NCBI GenBank assembly: GCA_021234155.1
Contig: JAJEKV010000040.1
Span: 9,529,541-9,593,540 of the forward strand
Source of the DNA: Isoetes taiwanensis
Lineage: Eukaryota; Streptophyta; Lycopodiopsida; Isoetales; Isoetaceae
Direction of reading: 5' to 3'
Length of the DNA: 64,000 nucleotides
Shown here: piece by piece, positions 12,641-23,790 of the stretch
Layout: every line of letters starts with the position of its first letter
Position numbering within the stretch: the first letter of the stretch is position 1
The notes under the pieces: generated by a model
Told to the model about the DNA's origin: nothing
What the model saw: the letters and a program-made list of their open reading frames with translations, nothing else
The model's database searches: none
Made by a program: the position numbers and the translations under genes

Positions 12641-15600
12641 GATAGATTCGAGTAGCCATAACTTTGCATCTCCCAGATAAAGGTTCAAATGTTGAAGTTG
12701 AAGCCATTAAAGTCGAAAGCCAAGGCAGTTGTCTTAGCAAGTGGAACGTAGACGGTAATTAAAGAATCAACTTTTGACATGCGACTTGCGGGGATTAAGA
12801 TCGGATGGAGAGGTAATGGGCATCGGCAAATCACGACTTGATAATAGGTATGGAGTACCTTGGACGGCCGAGGGGCGAAATTGCTCGATTATGGGGAGCT
12901 GGTGGCCTTTAACACCGGCGGCAAGATCGACTGAAGATAACGGTAAAAGTTGTTCCCGTAAATGCGATTGCATGTCCTCCTAAGCAGTGTTCAAGTGCAT
13001 CCAAGAGTGAGCAAGTAGCATACATCTTCAAGCTTGAGATTAGCGAGCGAATTGGAAAGGAAGCAAAGAAGACAAGATGCTCGGCAAAATTTTGCGGCAA
13101 ATAGCTAAGTTGATCCGCGAGGTTCCGCGATCTCTTTCAGGATGAGATCAAAAGCGGCACCCTTGCCAGAGTCGAGTGCGAGATAGCACACCGAGCGGGA
13201 ACAAAGCCAACAGCGAGCTCCATATAGAATGACAAGCGAGGGTTATGCGGAGCTAAGCGATTCTTGAGCTGCTCAACCTAGGTTCATTAGACCTAATTAT
13301 CTACCGCCCGTTTGGGCGCCCATTCTTTTGTCAGAAGGATGGATCTTTGAGATGTGCATAGACTATGAAGCGAGTTGAATAAGCACACCATTAAGAACAA
13401 AGTATCGCTTCAGGTAGGCGACTTGATGGATCAGCTTCAAGGAGCAAAGATCTTTACTCCAAAATGCGACTTAAGGTAGGGGGTTATCATCGGATCTGGG
13501 ATAAGGAGGAAGATATCCACAAGGCAGCCTTGAGGGCCGGTATGGGCATTATGAGTTCCGCGGTGATGCCTTTCGGCATCAAATGCCCTTAGCGTTCGCG
13601 GGGCTCATGAGCGATATGAGGAGTTCACTGGACACCTTTGTGATTGTTTTCTTTGATGACATTTTGGTGTATAGCAGATCCTTGAAGAACACGATGCAAC
13701 GCAGGAAAGGGTGCTAGAGAAGTTGAAGGAAGGCACGGTTATGCGCCAGAACTGTGAAGTGCCGCCCATAGCGAAGAAAGGTGGAGCTCTGTGATCATGT
13801 GATCTCGGCCGAAGGCATCTCGGCCGGACCCGCCAAGATTGAGGCCGATGGTCCGGTGGCGGCGCCGAAGAATGTGCAGTGAGAAGTTTTCTGCCGGTCT
13901 AGCGGTACTACAGGGAAGTTAAGTGAAGAACTTTGCTAAGATAACAGCAGATTAGAGACGGCGAAGAGAAGGTGAAAAGGTGGGTAGAGCATTGGCACAA
14001 AGAAGCCCAAAGGGGTTTTGAATTGTTGAAAGAAACTCGGCGACAGCTGTCTTGACGCCTTGCGGACGGGAGAAAAGATAGCTTAGCCAACAGCAGAGCC
14101 TTGTGATAAGATAGCTTCTGGTCGCAGTGCCATGCAAGAAAGAAGCGTGTAGCAAAGAAACCTCGGCGACAACCCTGTCTCTTGACCTTGCGGACGGGAG
14201 AAAGATAAGCTTGCCCAGCAGCGAGGCCCAGCGAAGTAAAGATAACTCTGAGGTCGATTAACTTATGCAAGAAGAGGCGTGTGGCGGCCTATGATTCGGA
14301 AAGATGAGCGGCAGCGAGACCGCTACCCCCAGCGCCGCGATCGAGAATTGCTTTGCGGTTGTCGGGGCGTAAGAATATGGAGGCACTATCTCTTGGGAAG
14401 GAAGTTCCAATTGGATCACCGACCATCCGGAGAGGCCTCAATATGTATTCACGCGACCACACCTTAATCACACGAGGCAGCGGAGATGGATGGAGTTCCT
14501 CGAAGAATATGACTTTGATATAGTCTGGCCGGGAAGCTCAATGTGGTAGCAGATGCGCTTTCAAGGCATCACTGGCTGCAACTAGAGTGCATGCACCGGC
14601 GCGCCAATTTCGGCGCTCTCCGGCTTTGGTAAGAAGATTGAAGAGTCCTTGCTTAGCGGATGTGGGTTTTCGGGGAAGTATGGGCAAGCCTCTCTAAGGG
14701 AGGCTAGAGCGGATAAAGCGGGGAGGCCTTCAAGCATTATAAGAAGGAAAGCAGCCTGTTATACCATAAGAACAAATTGTCGCGTACACGAATCGCCAGT
14801 AAGGAAGTTGATCACTCATGACCATACAACAGCCCAATAGGCGGCCCATGCGGGATTCATGAAAACATATTTCAAAGTCTTGTGAAAGACTATTGTGGCG
14901 AGGAATGAAGAAGCAAATAGCTGGCTACATCCAAGGAATGTCGGCTATGCCGTGACGAAGCGAGGAGGCGGCTTAATTCGGGGGGGCATTAGGGAGCACT
15001 AGCCGGTGCCAAGCGCTAAGTGGGAGGTAATCGGCATGGATTTCATCACGGGACTCCCGGAAACGTGAGAGGCAAGGATGCCTTGTGATGGTAGTGGTGG
15101 AAACAAGTTGTAAAGATGGCACATTTTGTGCCTTGCTGCGGGGACCACCAGAGATACGGCTATGGATACACGACAAAGCTCTTCACCAAAAGAGATCGCC
15201 GGGGCTTCATGGCATGCCAAGGGAGATTATCTCAGAGCCGAGGATCCGAAAGTTCACTGTGAGTGCCTTTGTAAGACCTCTTACGCGGCGATTGAGACCG
15301 AAGCTATACTTGAAGCACGGCGTCATCCTCAGGGCGGATGGCGGTGAGGACCAGCGGGATCTTAGAACACTGAAACTATATGCGGAATAAGCAAAAGTAT
15401 GTGGGAAGAATTTATTCACTTGGTGGGTTGCATACAATAGCACCAAGCGGGAATCATCCCAAATATGCGCCATTTATGATCAATTATGGCTGCTCGATTA
15501 CTAACTCCGGACACTTGGCTGCTGGAGTGTCAAAAGTAGAAATTTAATGACCGGTGTTGGCGATATCGCGGTGACTCACCGTGGAAGAGGTTGAGGTTAT

Positions 15601-16130
15601 GCACTTTAGCGACAAGAAGTCGTCGAAAAGCATCGTAGAGCAAGCATCGAGCGGTCGAGAGTTCAAAGTTGGAGATGATGTATGGCTCAAGATAAAAGGT
15701 GAAGCGTGGCTTCGAGGATTAGCAATTGCAAGCTTACTCCAAAGGTGGGGGTGGACTATACGAATAATCAAGAGAGTAGGTAATCAATCCACAAGTTGGA
15801 TTTGCCGGCCACACCTAAAGATTCATAGGGGTCTTCCCGTGAGTTTGTTGAAGAAGCATACTCGAATCCGGGGCGAAGTCTTGGACACTCCAACGTTGTT
15901 GGAAATGGCGGAGGAAGCGGTGAAAATAGTTCGAAATGATTCTTGATAAAGCTTTCAAAGAAGACAAGGAGGGTGAGGAGTTCCTCAATATAGTCAAATG
16001 GAAGCGCGCGATTGGAAGGCCTTGGCGTGGGTACTTAGAAGGATTTAGTAAAGCGGTACCCGGTTTATGGAGCAATGGGGCGGCAAGGTCATCTCAGAAG
16101 AAATCGGCTCGAGCATGTCGATTTGTGTAG
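12640..16130 (+). mobile_element. Broken Ty3/Gypsy pol region (protease?/RT/RNase H/integrase)
   Basis: Domain remnants appear in the Ty3/Gypsy order. The RT lead-in and PFGAP box lie near 13290-13330, LNKHTIKNK near 13385, LDQLQGAK near 13430, YGHYEF then VMPFG near 13540-13575, and the YxDD-type segment with ILVYS near 13650-13680. A VISAEGIS-like block is near 13800 and RSFLP near 13880. Integrase follows: MDFITGLPE near 15035, a VVVE...HF stretch near 15090-15125, HGMPREIISEP near 15210, and HRGLPVSLLKKHT near 15820-15865. A KWKR...GYLEGF chromo-like tail lies near 15998-16050. RT-RNase H-integrase order defines Ty3/Gypsy, against Copia, where integrase comes first. The element is old and clearly broken, with more than ten breaks. 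A protease was not resolved. Confidence 0.8.
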
Positions 16131-17090
16131 GTTAATTCTTGTATAGATTAATCTACGCATGCAGCCTATGCTTGGTATGGAGTGCAGCATGGTTGTGCGA
16201 TGGTAGGACACTCGGTGATCTCTAGGCATTAATTGTAATGTCCAGTAATAGGCATGGCCGTTTCAGCTGGCGGTAGAAGATTACGATTAGAAAGTCTACT
16301 TACGTCCCGAGGAAGTAGAGCGACCTCGAAAGAAAGGAGGTCATTAGGAATGCATTGATAGGGAAAGCACCTTTAGCCCATGCCAATAGCATTAGGAGGA
16401 ATCCATCCCTTCAGCCCCGCAAGAAAAGGATATCACTCCCGCATTTGGCCCAGGCGAAAACTAGAGGTGTAGGCATGGCGGCATATAGGCATATAGTGTC
16501 TCCCCACGAGCCATTATGGAAGATTCATCCCTCTTCCTACAGGAGATTAGCCATGCATTCAGCATAGCGATAGGTGGGTTGGTCACCATATAGCAAAATT
16601 TATTAAATAATTACTTGGTACTAACGTAGTGTCGACCTGCAGAGGCCGGTGGCTCAGTGAGGAGGTCGAGCTACAGACTTTTACAACACAAGTTTTGTTG
16701 GAATGTGTTGCAAGGAATGAAAAAATTACCTCAGGACAATAATTATAGATATGAAATGTTGAAATTTTGTCTAACTTAAGATAGTGAATACTTGTTTTAA
16801 TGATGTTGTGAATTGTTAAGTATTCCATAGTATGATAGCGTGATAATGTATTAAAAATATTACCTTAGGGGTAATCACGGTAAATATATAACTATTATAT
16901 TGTACATGCATCCGCGTTGATTGCCAGTGCAGTTAGGAAGATCCCAAGGTAGGGGAGACCCGCGATCTTTGCCGAGGGCGGCATCTCATTTCAAGGTGGG
17001 GAGGAAATGCTGGCCACGTTCAGCGTTATCTGCGGTCCGGGGCCATTATCTTTATACTTGCCAAATCGCAGCATTACGCGCTTTCCCTCA
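16130..17090. other. Segment between pol and the right direct repeat
   Basis: It starts GC-rich and becomes AT-rich after about 16580. A short purine run near 16328-16342 is a possible polypurine tract. No gene was recognised. The AT-rich part (16600-16900) may be an insertion or ordinary spacer. Confidence 0.35.
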
Positions 17091-18392
17091 AGCCAGCGAT
17101 ATGCGCCCGAAGCAGACCCGCCGGAGTAAAGTAGCCTAGGGGCAACTTGCTAGGAGTATTCATATATTATTAATGTGCACATGTACCTGCACATTAATGA
17201 AACACCTTTCCATATTTGGCATATTTTGCCACCCACAACCATTAAAAGAGCAAGTAGGAGCCTTTCCAATTATCCACATATAGGTAGGTAGTGGAAACCC
17301 CTAACCTAAACCCATGTCTATTTGGGGTAGGAAGGCCCTGGCTTGCTAGTTTTTTTAGATCCTTAGGGTTTTGGAGGCTCAGTTTTTGGCTGCCCGAGGG
17401 GCCAAAACACTTCAGGAGCGCCGCCCAAGCGAGATTGCACCATGGGTTCCCACTGAATTAAACCATTTCGGCGGGGATGGTTGAACTTCGGCGAGGTCGG
17501 GGAGGGAGCCACTCCCGGGGATGGGAGTATTTGGTCAATTTAATAGCTTAAACGTCTTCTAGTCATAGAATCCCGGTAGGTTTGAACTATTAAATTACTT
17601 ATAATAACTATCTAGAACTTAGATCTCGGACACTAACTAAAAGAACCCCTAACTCTATGATTTAGATCCTAGTTCTTTGATTCTTACATCGATAACATTT
17701 GGATGATGTATCTCTGTGAACTCCTTGTATTGGGAAGGGGGTAGAGGCCTAAAGCTTGGTTGATGCTCCTGGAGAGTAGCCTCTCTAGCTGCTTGTAGGT
17801 CGGCACATTACAGAGCCACACACGGTTGTGGGTGAAGGGTAGATAACGTCCTCTCAGGAGTTATGGGCGGAAATGGCAGTGGCCATGTGTGTGGCCACGA
17901 AATTAGATGCGGCGGTGCGGCAGGGAATTCATGACTTATGGCTGCTGGAAACAGTACCGGCCCCTGCTAGAAGTGGATATCGTACTGCGTCATGGCGAGG
18001 CATTTGGCGAGAGCCGCCATAGCCAAGCTTAGCATTTACTGCTTGCATTAGGCAAGAAAAATAAACCAAGAAAATATAAACCAAAATGTAAGTCTTGTAA
18101 AATGTCTACATTTTCTCTATTTTCTACATTTTCAAAAGCGGAACATGGAAGATGTGAAGCGGCCGAGGAAGCGAGGAGAAACACGCACAAGTAGCTAAAT
18201 GCCGAACAAAACCAAACATCTTGAGTTCTCCCCAGGAAGTAGCCATGCTTGAAACTACGGCTATGAAAGCTGCTTGCTTCTGACATAAATCACTTAACTT
18301 TGCATCTTGCTCCCTCTGTCAGAGACAAGCCACAATCACAAGCAGAAGAAGGCTTGGCTCCACCTAGCCAAGCTCCATGGCAGGTACTGCTC
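17090..18392. repeat. LTR-like direct repeat, right copy
   Basis: Same-orientation copy of 5735-6940, about 11.4 kb downstream and slightly longer. Homology fades near 18392, just after a shared CCATGGC and a GTACTGC or TTACTGC word. With the Ty3/Gypsy pol lying between the copies on the + strand, this is the expected 3' LTR. The divergence between the copies suggests an old insertion. Confidence 0.6.
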
Positions 18393-19830
18393 TTGCACAA
18401 TGTCTGCCCACAGTACATGAATAGAAGCGGCATGAGATCTTATCCATTTGCCTACAAGAAACGGTGTAGCTTTGCTTTGTTGGGTCTGTCGGCGCCATGT
18501 AAGCTTTGCTTTGTTAGTGCGCAATCACGGCGCCCGCGAGATGATGAAAAAGAACAAGAAAAATGAGGCAAGATCATTTGGATGGGATCAAGCGTGCATT
18601 AGAGCTAAGCGAGGGGGATCATGCAAGCGTACATTAGGCTAGCGAGGGGATTGGTTTAGCAGGCGGTCGATTTGCACAAGTAGATGGTCACGGAGCTATG
18701 ATGGTTGCTATTTGCATAGCCACAGGTACGCTAGAACTTTGCCACAGGATTGGAACTTTAAAATCGAGGAAAAAAATACTGCGAGAAGCACGCTGGAAAT
18801 TTGCCTAGAGAATACGGCGCTATGGCTTGGAGATGTTCTGGCTATGGAGTAGGAGGCCTGGCTATATAAGCGGCCTTTGCGATCTCTACCGCGGCGAGTC
18901 GCGGCCGAGAAAAAATAGCGCATTGGCAGAGAGGATGTTATGGACGCAACATCTATGTTATAGCCATAACGAGATTGGGCACATGTGTTCTTGGGTATAA
19001 CTTCTTGAAATAAGCGGTTGGGATTTAATCCTACGGCTAAATGTCGAGAGGCCAAAAGAAGGGCGTTAAGAGGGCGGGCCCAGCTAGAAGGAGGTTCATG
19101 CTACGACTCTTGAGCGATCCCCTGGTGTGGCAAAAACCTCTGCAGGGGATCACATTGTGAGCTAGGTCCAATGGCTTACCGAGAGTGCTTGGGTAAAGGC
19201 ATGGGCTCGACACCCGTGAAGTGGTGTACACTTTCCGGTGGGTTGATGCAGGCGGTGGCCCTCCTAGTCACCTTGAGTCACGGCATGTAGATCTGCAGAG
19301 GGTAGTCCCTACGCCCGCGCCAGGCGGGAGGACGAGACCCGGGGAATAGCCCTTGGCTATGCATCACGTGAGGCTTCTGGTCGAGGTCCCAACACTTTTC
19401 AGCCTACTGCAAAGTGTGCAGAGGATGGGTGGAACAACCCTATGCCATGTTCCTTATGCGGCGAAATCCCATTGCCATAATTACATGCGCAATGAACTCA
19501 CGGGGCAAGCGAAATCGATCTTGCCAGTGCGAGCAGCAGGTAGGATTCCCCATGTGATATCGACCATCTATGCGAGATGTTGATACCTTACCACCCCTCA
19601 CGGGTGGATGGAGGGTGTTCTGTTGAATGCCCGACATGTATGTTTAAAGCCCGCGGCTAAGGTAGGCCGGGGAGGCGAGGGGTAGAATGACACCTTCACT
19701 CGCACCACTGGGACTGCGTTCACAGTGCGGTGATATGGAGGCCACAGCCAGCCGGTATATAGACTGGTGTGGGGAAGAACTCTGTTTGTATACGGTGAGA
19801 GCAGTACAGTAGGGGCGTCACGATTTACAT
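18392..19830. other. GC-rich repeat-like segment right of the LTR-like copy
   Basis: Base composition and word use (GCGAG, AAGCGG) resemble the retroelement block, and GC drops abruptly near 19830. It is not duplicated to the right of the left copy. It may be another LTR or a truncated neighbouring element. No coding domain was recognised. Confidence 0.35.
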
Positions 19831-20328
19831 CAATACATTTTCAAGATTTTCTATTACATCTAAGTATAGCTTTACATACAAATTACAATCTTGATTTCAC
19901 ATCTACATTTATTCTGACTTTCACATCCTATTACATCCTACATCTTTCACATCCTTACTTTCAAGAGTCTACCTCACACGTAATACATCTCCATAATGAA
20001 TTTGAACAATTGGGAAGAAATGTAAAAGCGAAATTTGAACTTGTACAACTATATAAAAACAAGTAAATTTTCCTATTATTACACACTCATAAGGTAAATT
20101 AGAAAGAATTATGAATCTTGTTTCAATGTAAAGAATAACACCCAAGTACATATATTTGTATAATCAAATCAGGCAATATATATTAATTTGTGTACCTCAA
20201 TGTGAATTGCACGTGTCCTTTTCTTCATAGGCATCTCTAGCGAGGTGAGACTTTGTGTTATCAACCCAAAATTGGAGCAATCAAATTCTTCATAGCGATC
20301 TACAACATTTGTTCTGGAACGACTACTG
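19830..20328. other. AT-rich spacer
   Basis: An ATTACATC/TTTCACATC-like irregular repetition runs over about 19820-19955. Nothing else was recognised. Confidence 0.4.
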
Positions 20329-20379
20329 CACTATTACCCACCCGATTTGCTCCGCAATGACATTTTCACATAAAAATAG

Positions 20380-21130
20380 TGCCCATATCCTCCTTAAAAT
20401 CCCCATAAAAACCCCTTAAAATCCCCTTTTTGTGGAATGGACATGATTTTTCAGAAGCAGGGGTGTTGGCCTAATCCCCTGTTGTGATTTTGTAGATTAA
20501 TATCCTTATTTGAATTTTTTCATATCCCCAAATGGTCCTTGCCCCCTTTTCTCACAAATAATGTTCATACCCCCTTTCTAGGAACAACTTTGTGATTTTG
20601 TAGTTTAATATACCCTTATTCCGCTCTCATACCTCTTATTCCGCTCATACCCCTCTTCTCAACCATCCTCCTTATGTTTTCATACTCCCTTTCTAGGAAC
20701 AATCCTGCTAAGTATCTTTTGTAGTTTAATATACCCCCTTATTCCGCTGCTCATACCTCTCTTCTCAACCATCCTCCTTTTGTGCTTAATATCCCTTTAT
20801 GATTAATATCCCCTATTCCGCTTCATACCCTCTTTTATGTTTATACTTCTTTTCCGCTCCATACTCCTCTTTTATGTTTCATTATCCCCTTATTCCGCTC
20901 TCATACTCCTCTTCAACCATCCTCCTTGTGACCTTTGTAATTCTAATATCCCATACCGTTAATAATTTTTCTCAAAAATCCCTCCTTCGGTGGATTTTGT
21001 GGGCTTAATATCCCCTTATTCGCTCATACCCCTCTCTCAACCATCCCCTTTTGTGACCTTGTATTTAATATCCCGTGACTTAGTTAATACCCTTTTCTCA
21101 ACAATCCCCTTTTTATTTTATAGTTTACTT
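20380..21130. repeat. C-rich subterminal minisatellite, left array
   Basis: An irregular tandem repeat with a unit of roughly 60-80 bases. Recurring words are TTTGTAGTTTAATAT, CCCCTTATTCCGCTC, CATACCCCTCTT and CTCAACCATCCTCCTT. Copies differ by small indels. It contains many CpG-bearing CCGCTC motifs at fixed places in the unit. Confidence 0.8.
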
Positions 21131-21139
21131 AGATCGTAT

Positions 21140-23640
21140 AATAAAGCATATGAAGATGTAGATTTGAACGCTAGAGTAGGGATCTAATTGATGTGGATTC
21201 TATAAAACAAATTATGTTCCATACAAAAAAAAAAAAGAGAAACTGAAAATTATATGCAATTTCTAATACCAAGACCATGAATATAGAAAGAACAAGTCAG
21301 TAAATCAGTCTATTAAGGAGATCAAAGATCAAGATGATTAGTCATTCCTTTATAGCCCGAATCCAGTGAGTCACATCTAAAAAACAAATCGTATACACAC
21401 AAACCCTCACTTCGTGAACTTTTTTGGCGCCTAACTCAGAATTTTGCTCTAGTAAGTGCTTTACTACTAGATCTAGCTTAATTGGACTGAGGTTTCAATA
21501 CCTTTAAAAGTCCTTTTGTCTTAAAGTCGCTGAAACTCGCCATAAATTTGGAATTTGAGTGTACATCTCAATGCATGTACCGGTGATCTTCTACTAGAAA
21601 ACATACAAACAACTTCTTTCTACTAATCGAAATTGAAAATGTCAATACATAATATAATGTATGACGCTAAAACTACTATCTATCTATCTTAAGTCCAACG
21701 TAAGTTAACAAGGACCTGCATGTCTTTCCCGAGAAGATACAACATCCTTCTTCTTTGCTCCGGGATTTATAAATCCCGGCCAAGAATTTGCATATAACAT
21801 ATGAAATGACAGAGAAAAAATACCTAAGTCTCATGTATGTTGTGTTCAAGCCTGTTCTTCTTGGCGCACTCTGTATAGACCAATGCTATAAGATGCCTAC
21901 AACTAAGCCATATCCAAAAAAAGTGCCAAGCAAAGAACAAAAAGTATGTCATCACAAGAATTTGAGAAAAGCAATTGCATGCCGTGCGGCCACTTAAGCA
22001 ATTAAATCTATCATCAAATCTTCTACGTTTCTAGATAACCGAACAATATATAGCTTATAAAATTGGGTCCCTACTAGCATAAACAACTACAAAGATTCTC
22101 AAATTAGTATAGGGCCCGATGTAGCCGGATGGAATTATTATCGTAATCGCCCTCCTCGCACTAGCCATCGCGTTTCAGCCCATTCCGCCTAAGTAACTCA
22201 ATGTTTAGGCCTAGTTTGATTCCTCATCAGGCTCTCAAAGCCTCGATTTATTCATGTCTCGGCGAAACAATGAGCAATGCCCTTGTTTTTATAGACTGTG
22301 ATCAAGCTTCATTTCAACCATGTCTCAAGCATGATATTTGTATTATCAAATACAAAGATTAATCTCAGACTCATCTTTACAAAAATTTTATCCCCAAGTA
22401 CAAAGATTAGTTACCTTGAATTACATTGCTGCTGCTAAGAATGCGGAATCCACTTGGCTATTGTGGCATGATGAAATTCAACAGAGTCAAGATCCAAAGA
22501 CGTGACAACCATAGATGGCATTAGACTGTGATACTCAAGAAGTGTTTCATTCTTCATAAGCGTAACTGCACTAACCACATAAGCAAGAACATGTCTTAAA
22601 GGATCATAAGCAGTAATCAGTATTCACCATAAGCAAGAAAACATTTAATCCTAACATATGGCTACTGCTTATCCTGAGCAAAATTTGGTAAATTTCCAAG
22701 CATCTTGCCTCCATTTTCCATAGTTAATAAATTGTGAAAGACCTACACCTTTAAATATATGAGCTAACCCAGCACTGTAGAGATAAGTTCAAGACTCTAA
22801 GTCTTAAGTAAAAACCTGGTCTCGATCAGCTCGTAAAAAATAAGCATTAGAATAAATTTGCTATGCTCGTCATGTTATCTCCTATAATGGCTAACACCTA
22901 TTCGCTTTTAACTTCTATGCACCTCGCATAACCTTATAGTAAGTCGCTAAATCTCATGTCTTTAAAAGACCCGCATTATTTGTGTATAACACTTACCAAA
23001 TGAATTTAAGAGTACAAAAAATAAATTGCATGCACTCAAGCAATTTTTAACGCAATAATTTTTCTAAGCTTATATCAGCTTAAAAAATTGCGGAAAAGAT
23101 CTAGATGAACCCAAATAAACCAAACTTGAAAATGAGTTCAAGACTCCACAAACCCCAAGCAAAGAACCTCAAGTTAAGTTGGATCTACAAAACATTGATC
23201 TCCCCTGCCACCGCTCTTGGTTTGTCTCTTCAGGTTCGTGAAAAATTCCGCTAGAGTTGGCCGCGGTTTGTGAATCTTGCCTCCACATTGATCCTTCCAT
23301 CCGACGAAGCTTGCTATCATATTGCATCCTGCGGCTTACCATTCTTTCCCAAAACAAGCACGGACTATGCCGCATTCTCGCCTCTACCATGCATAGGGAT
23401 TGCCGATCCAATCTTCCTCCTCGCAAGATCAAAAAGTTGGGCCCCTCGCTTTGTTTCATCACTAATGCATAAAACAAGCAAGGCTTTACTACGTATCAAG
23501 GTCGCGATTTTCCCCTGCAAGGGTGCAAAGGCACCTAACCCTAAGAACTTCATTACTTGCATGTCGGTTCGTTGCAAAATACATATTTTTTGAAAAGGAT
23601 CCATCTTCACATCAGACTTGGTAATGCACGTTATTTATTT
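21140..23640. other. AT-rich interior, no recognised gene
   Basis: A poly(A) run of about 13 bases is at 21226-21238 and a TATC microsatellite near 21681. The 23169-23600 segment is open on both strands over 80-107 codons but shows no known motif. Otherwise I see nothing. Confidence 0.4.
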
Positions 23641-23790
23641 TTAAAAAATACTCACGCTTTTAAATACTACGTTTTTAAAATGTAATCGTAAAGAACTGCA
23701 ATTTACCAAGAATTGAACTCCGGCCTCTAGGCAGCAAACTACCATGCTAAATCCAACTTCCCTTGAAGCATCGCTTTTGTATTCACCTGC
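23640..23790 (-). mobile_element. tRNA-derived SINE-like fragment
   Basis: On the minus strand an A-box-like TTTAGCATGGTAGT (23739-23752) is followed about 20 bases later by a B-box-like GGAGTTCAATTCTT (23708-23721). This is the split RNA polymerase III promoter order and spacing of tRNA-derived SINEs. AGAGGCC directly precedes the B box, as in several plant SINE families. Downstream on the same strand is an A/T-rich tail near 23640. No full cloverleaf forms, so it is not a working tRNA gene. Confidence 0.45.

Noticed and set aside
16631-16642. GTCGACCTGCAG, identical to 12 bases of a common cloning-vector polylinker
   Set aside because: The match stops at 12 bases and the flanks do not continue the polylinker, so chance is sufficient.
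20380-21130. Regularly spaced repeats considered as a CRISPR array
   Set aside because: Units are contiguous and degenerate without unique spacers, and the setting is a plant nuclear genome.
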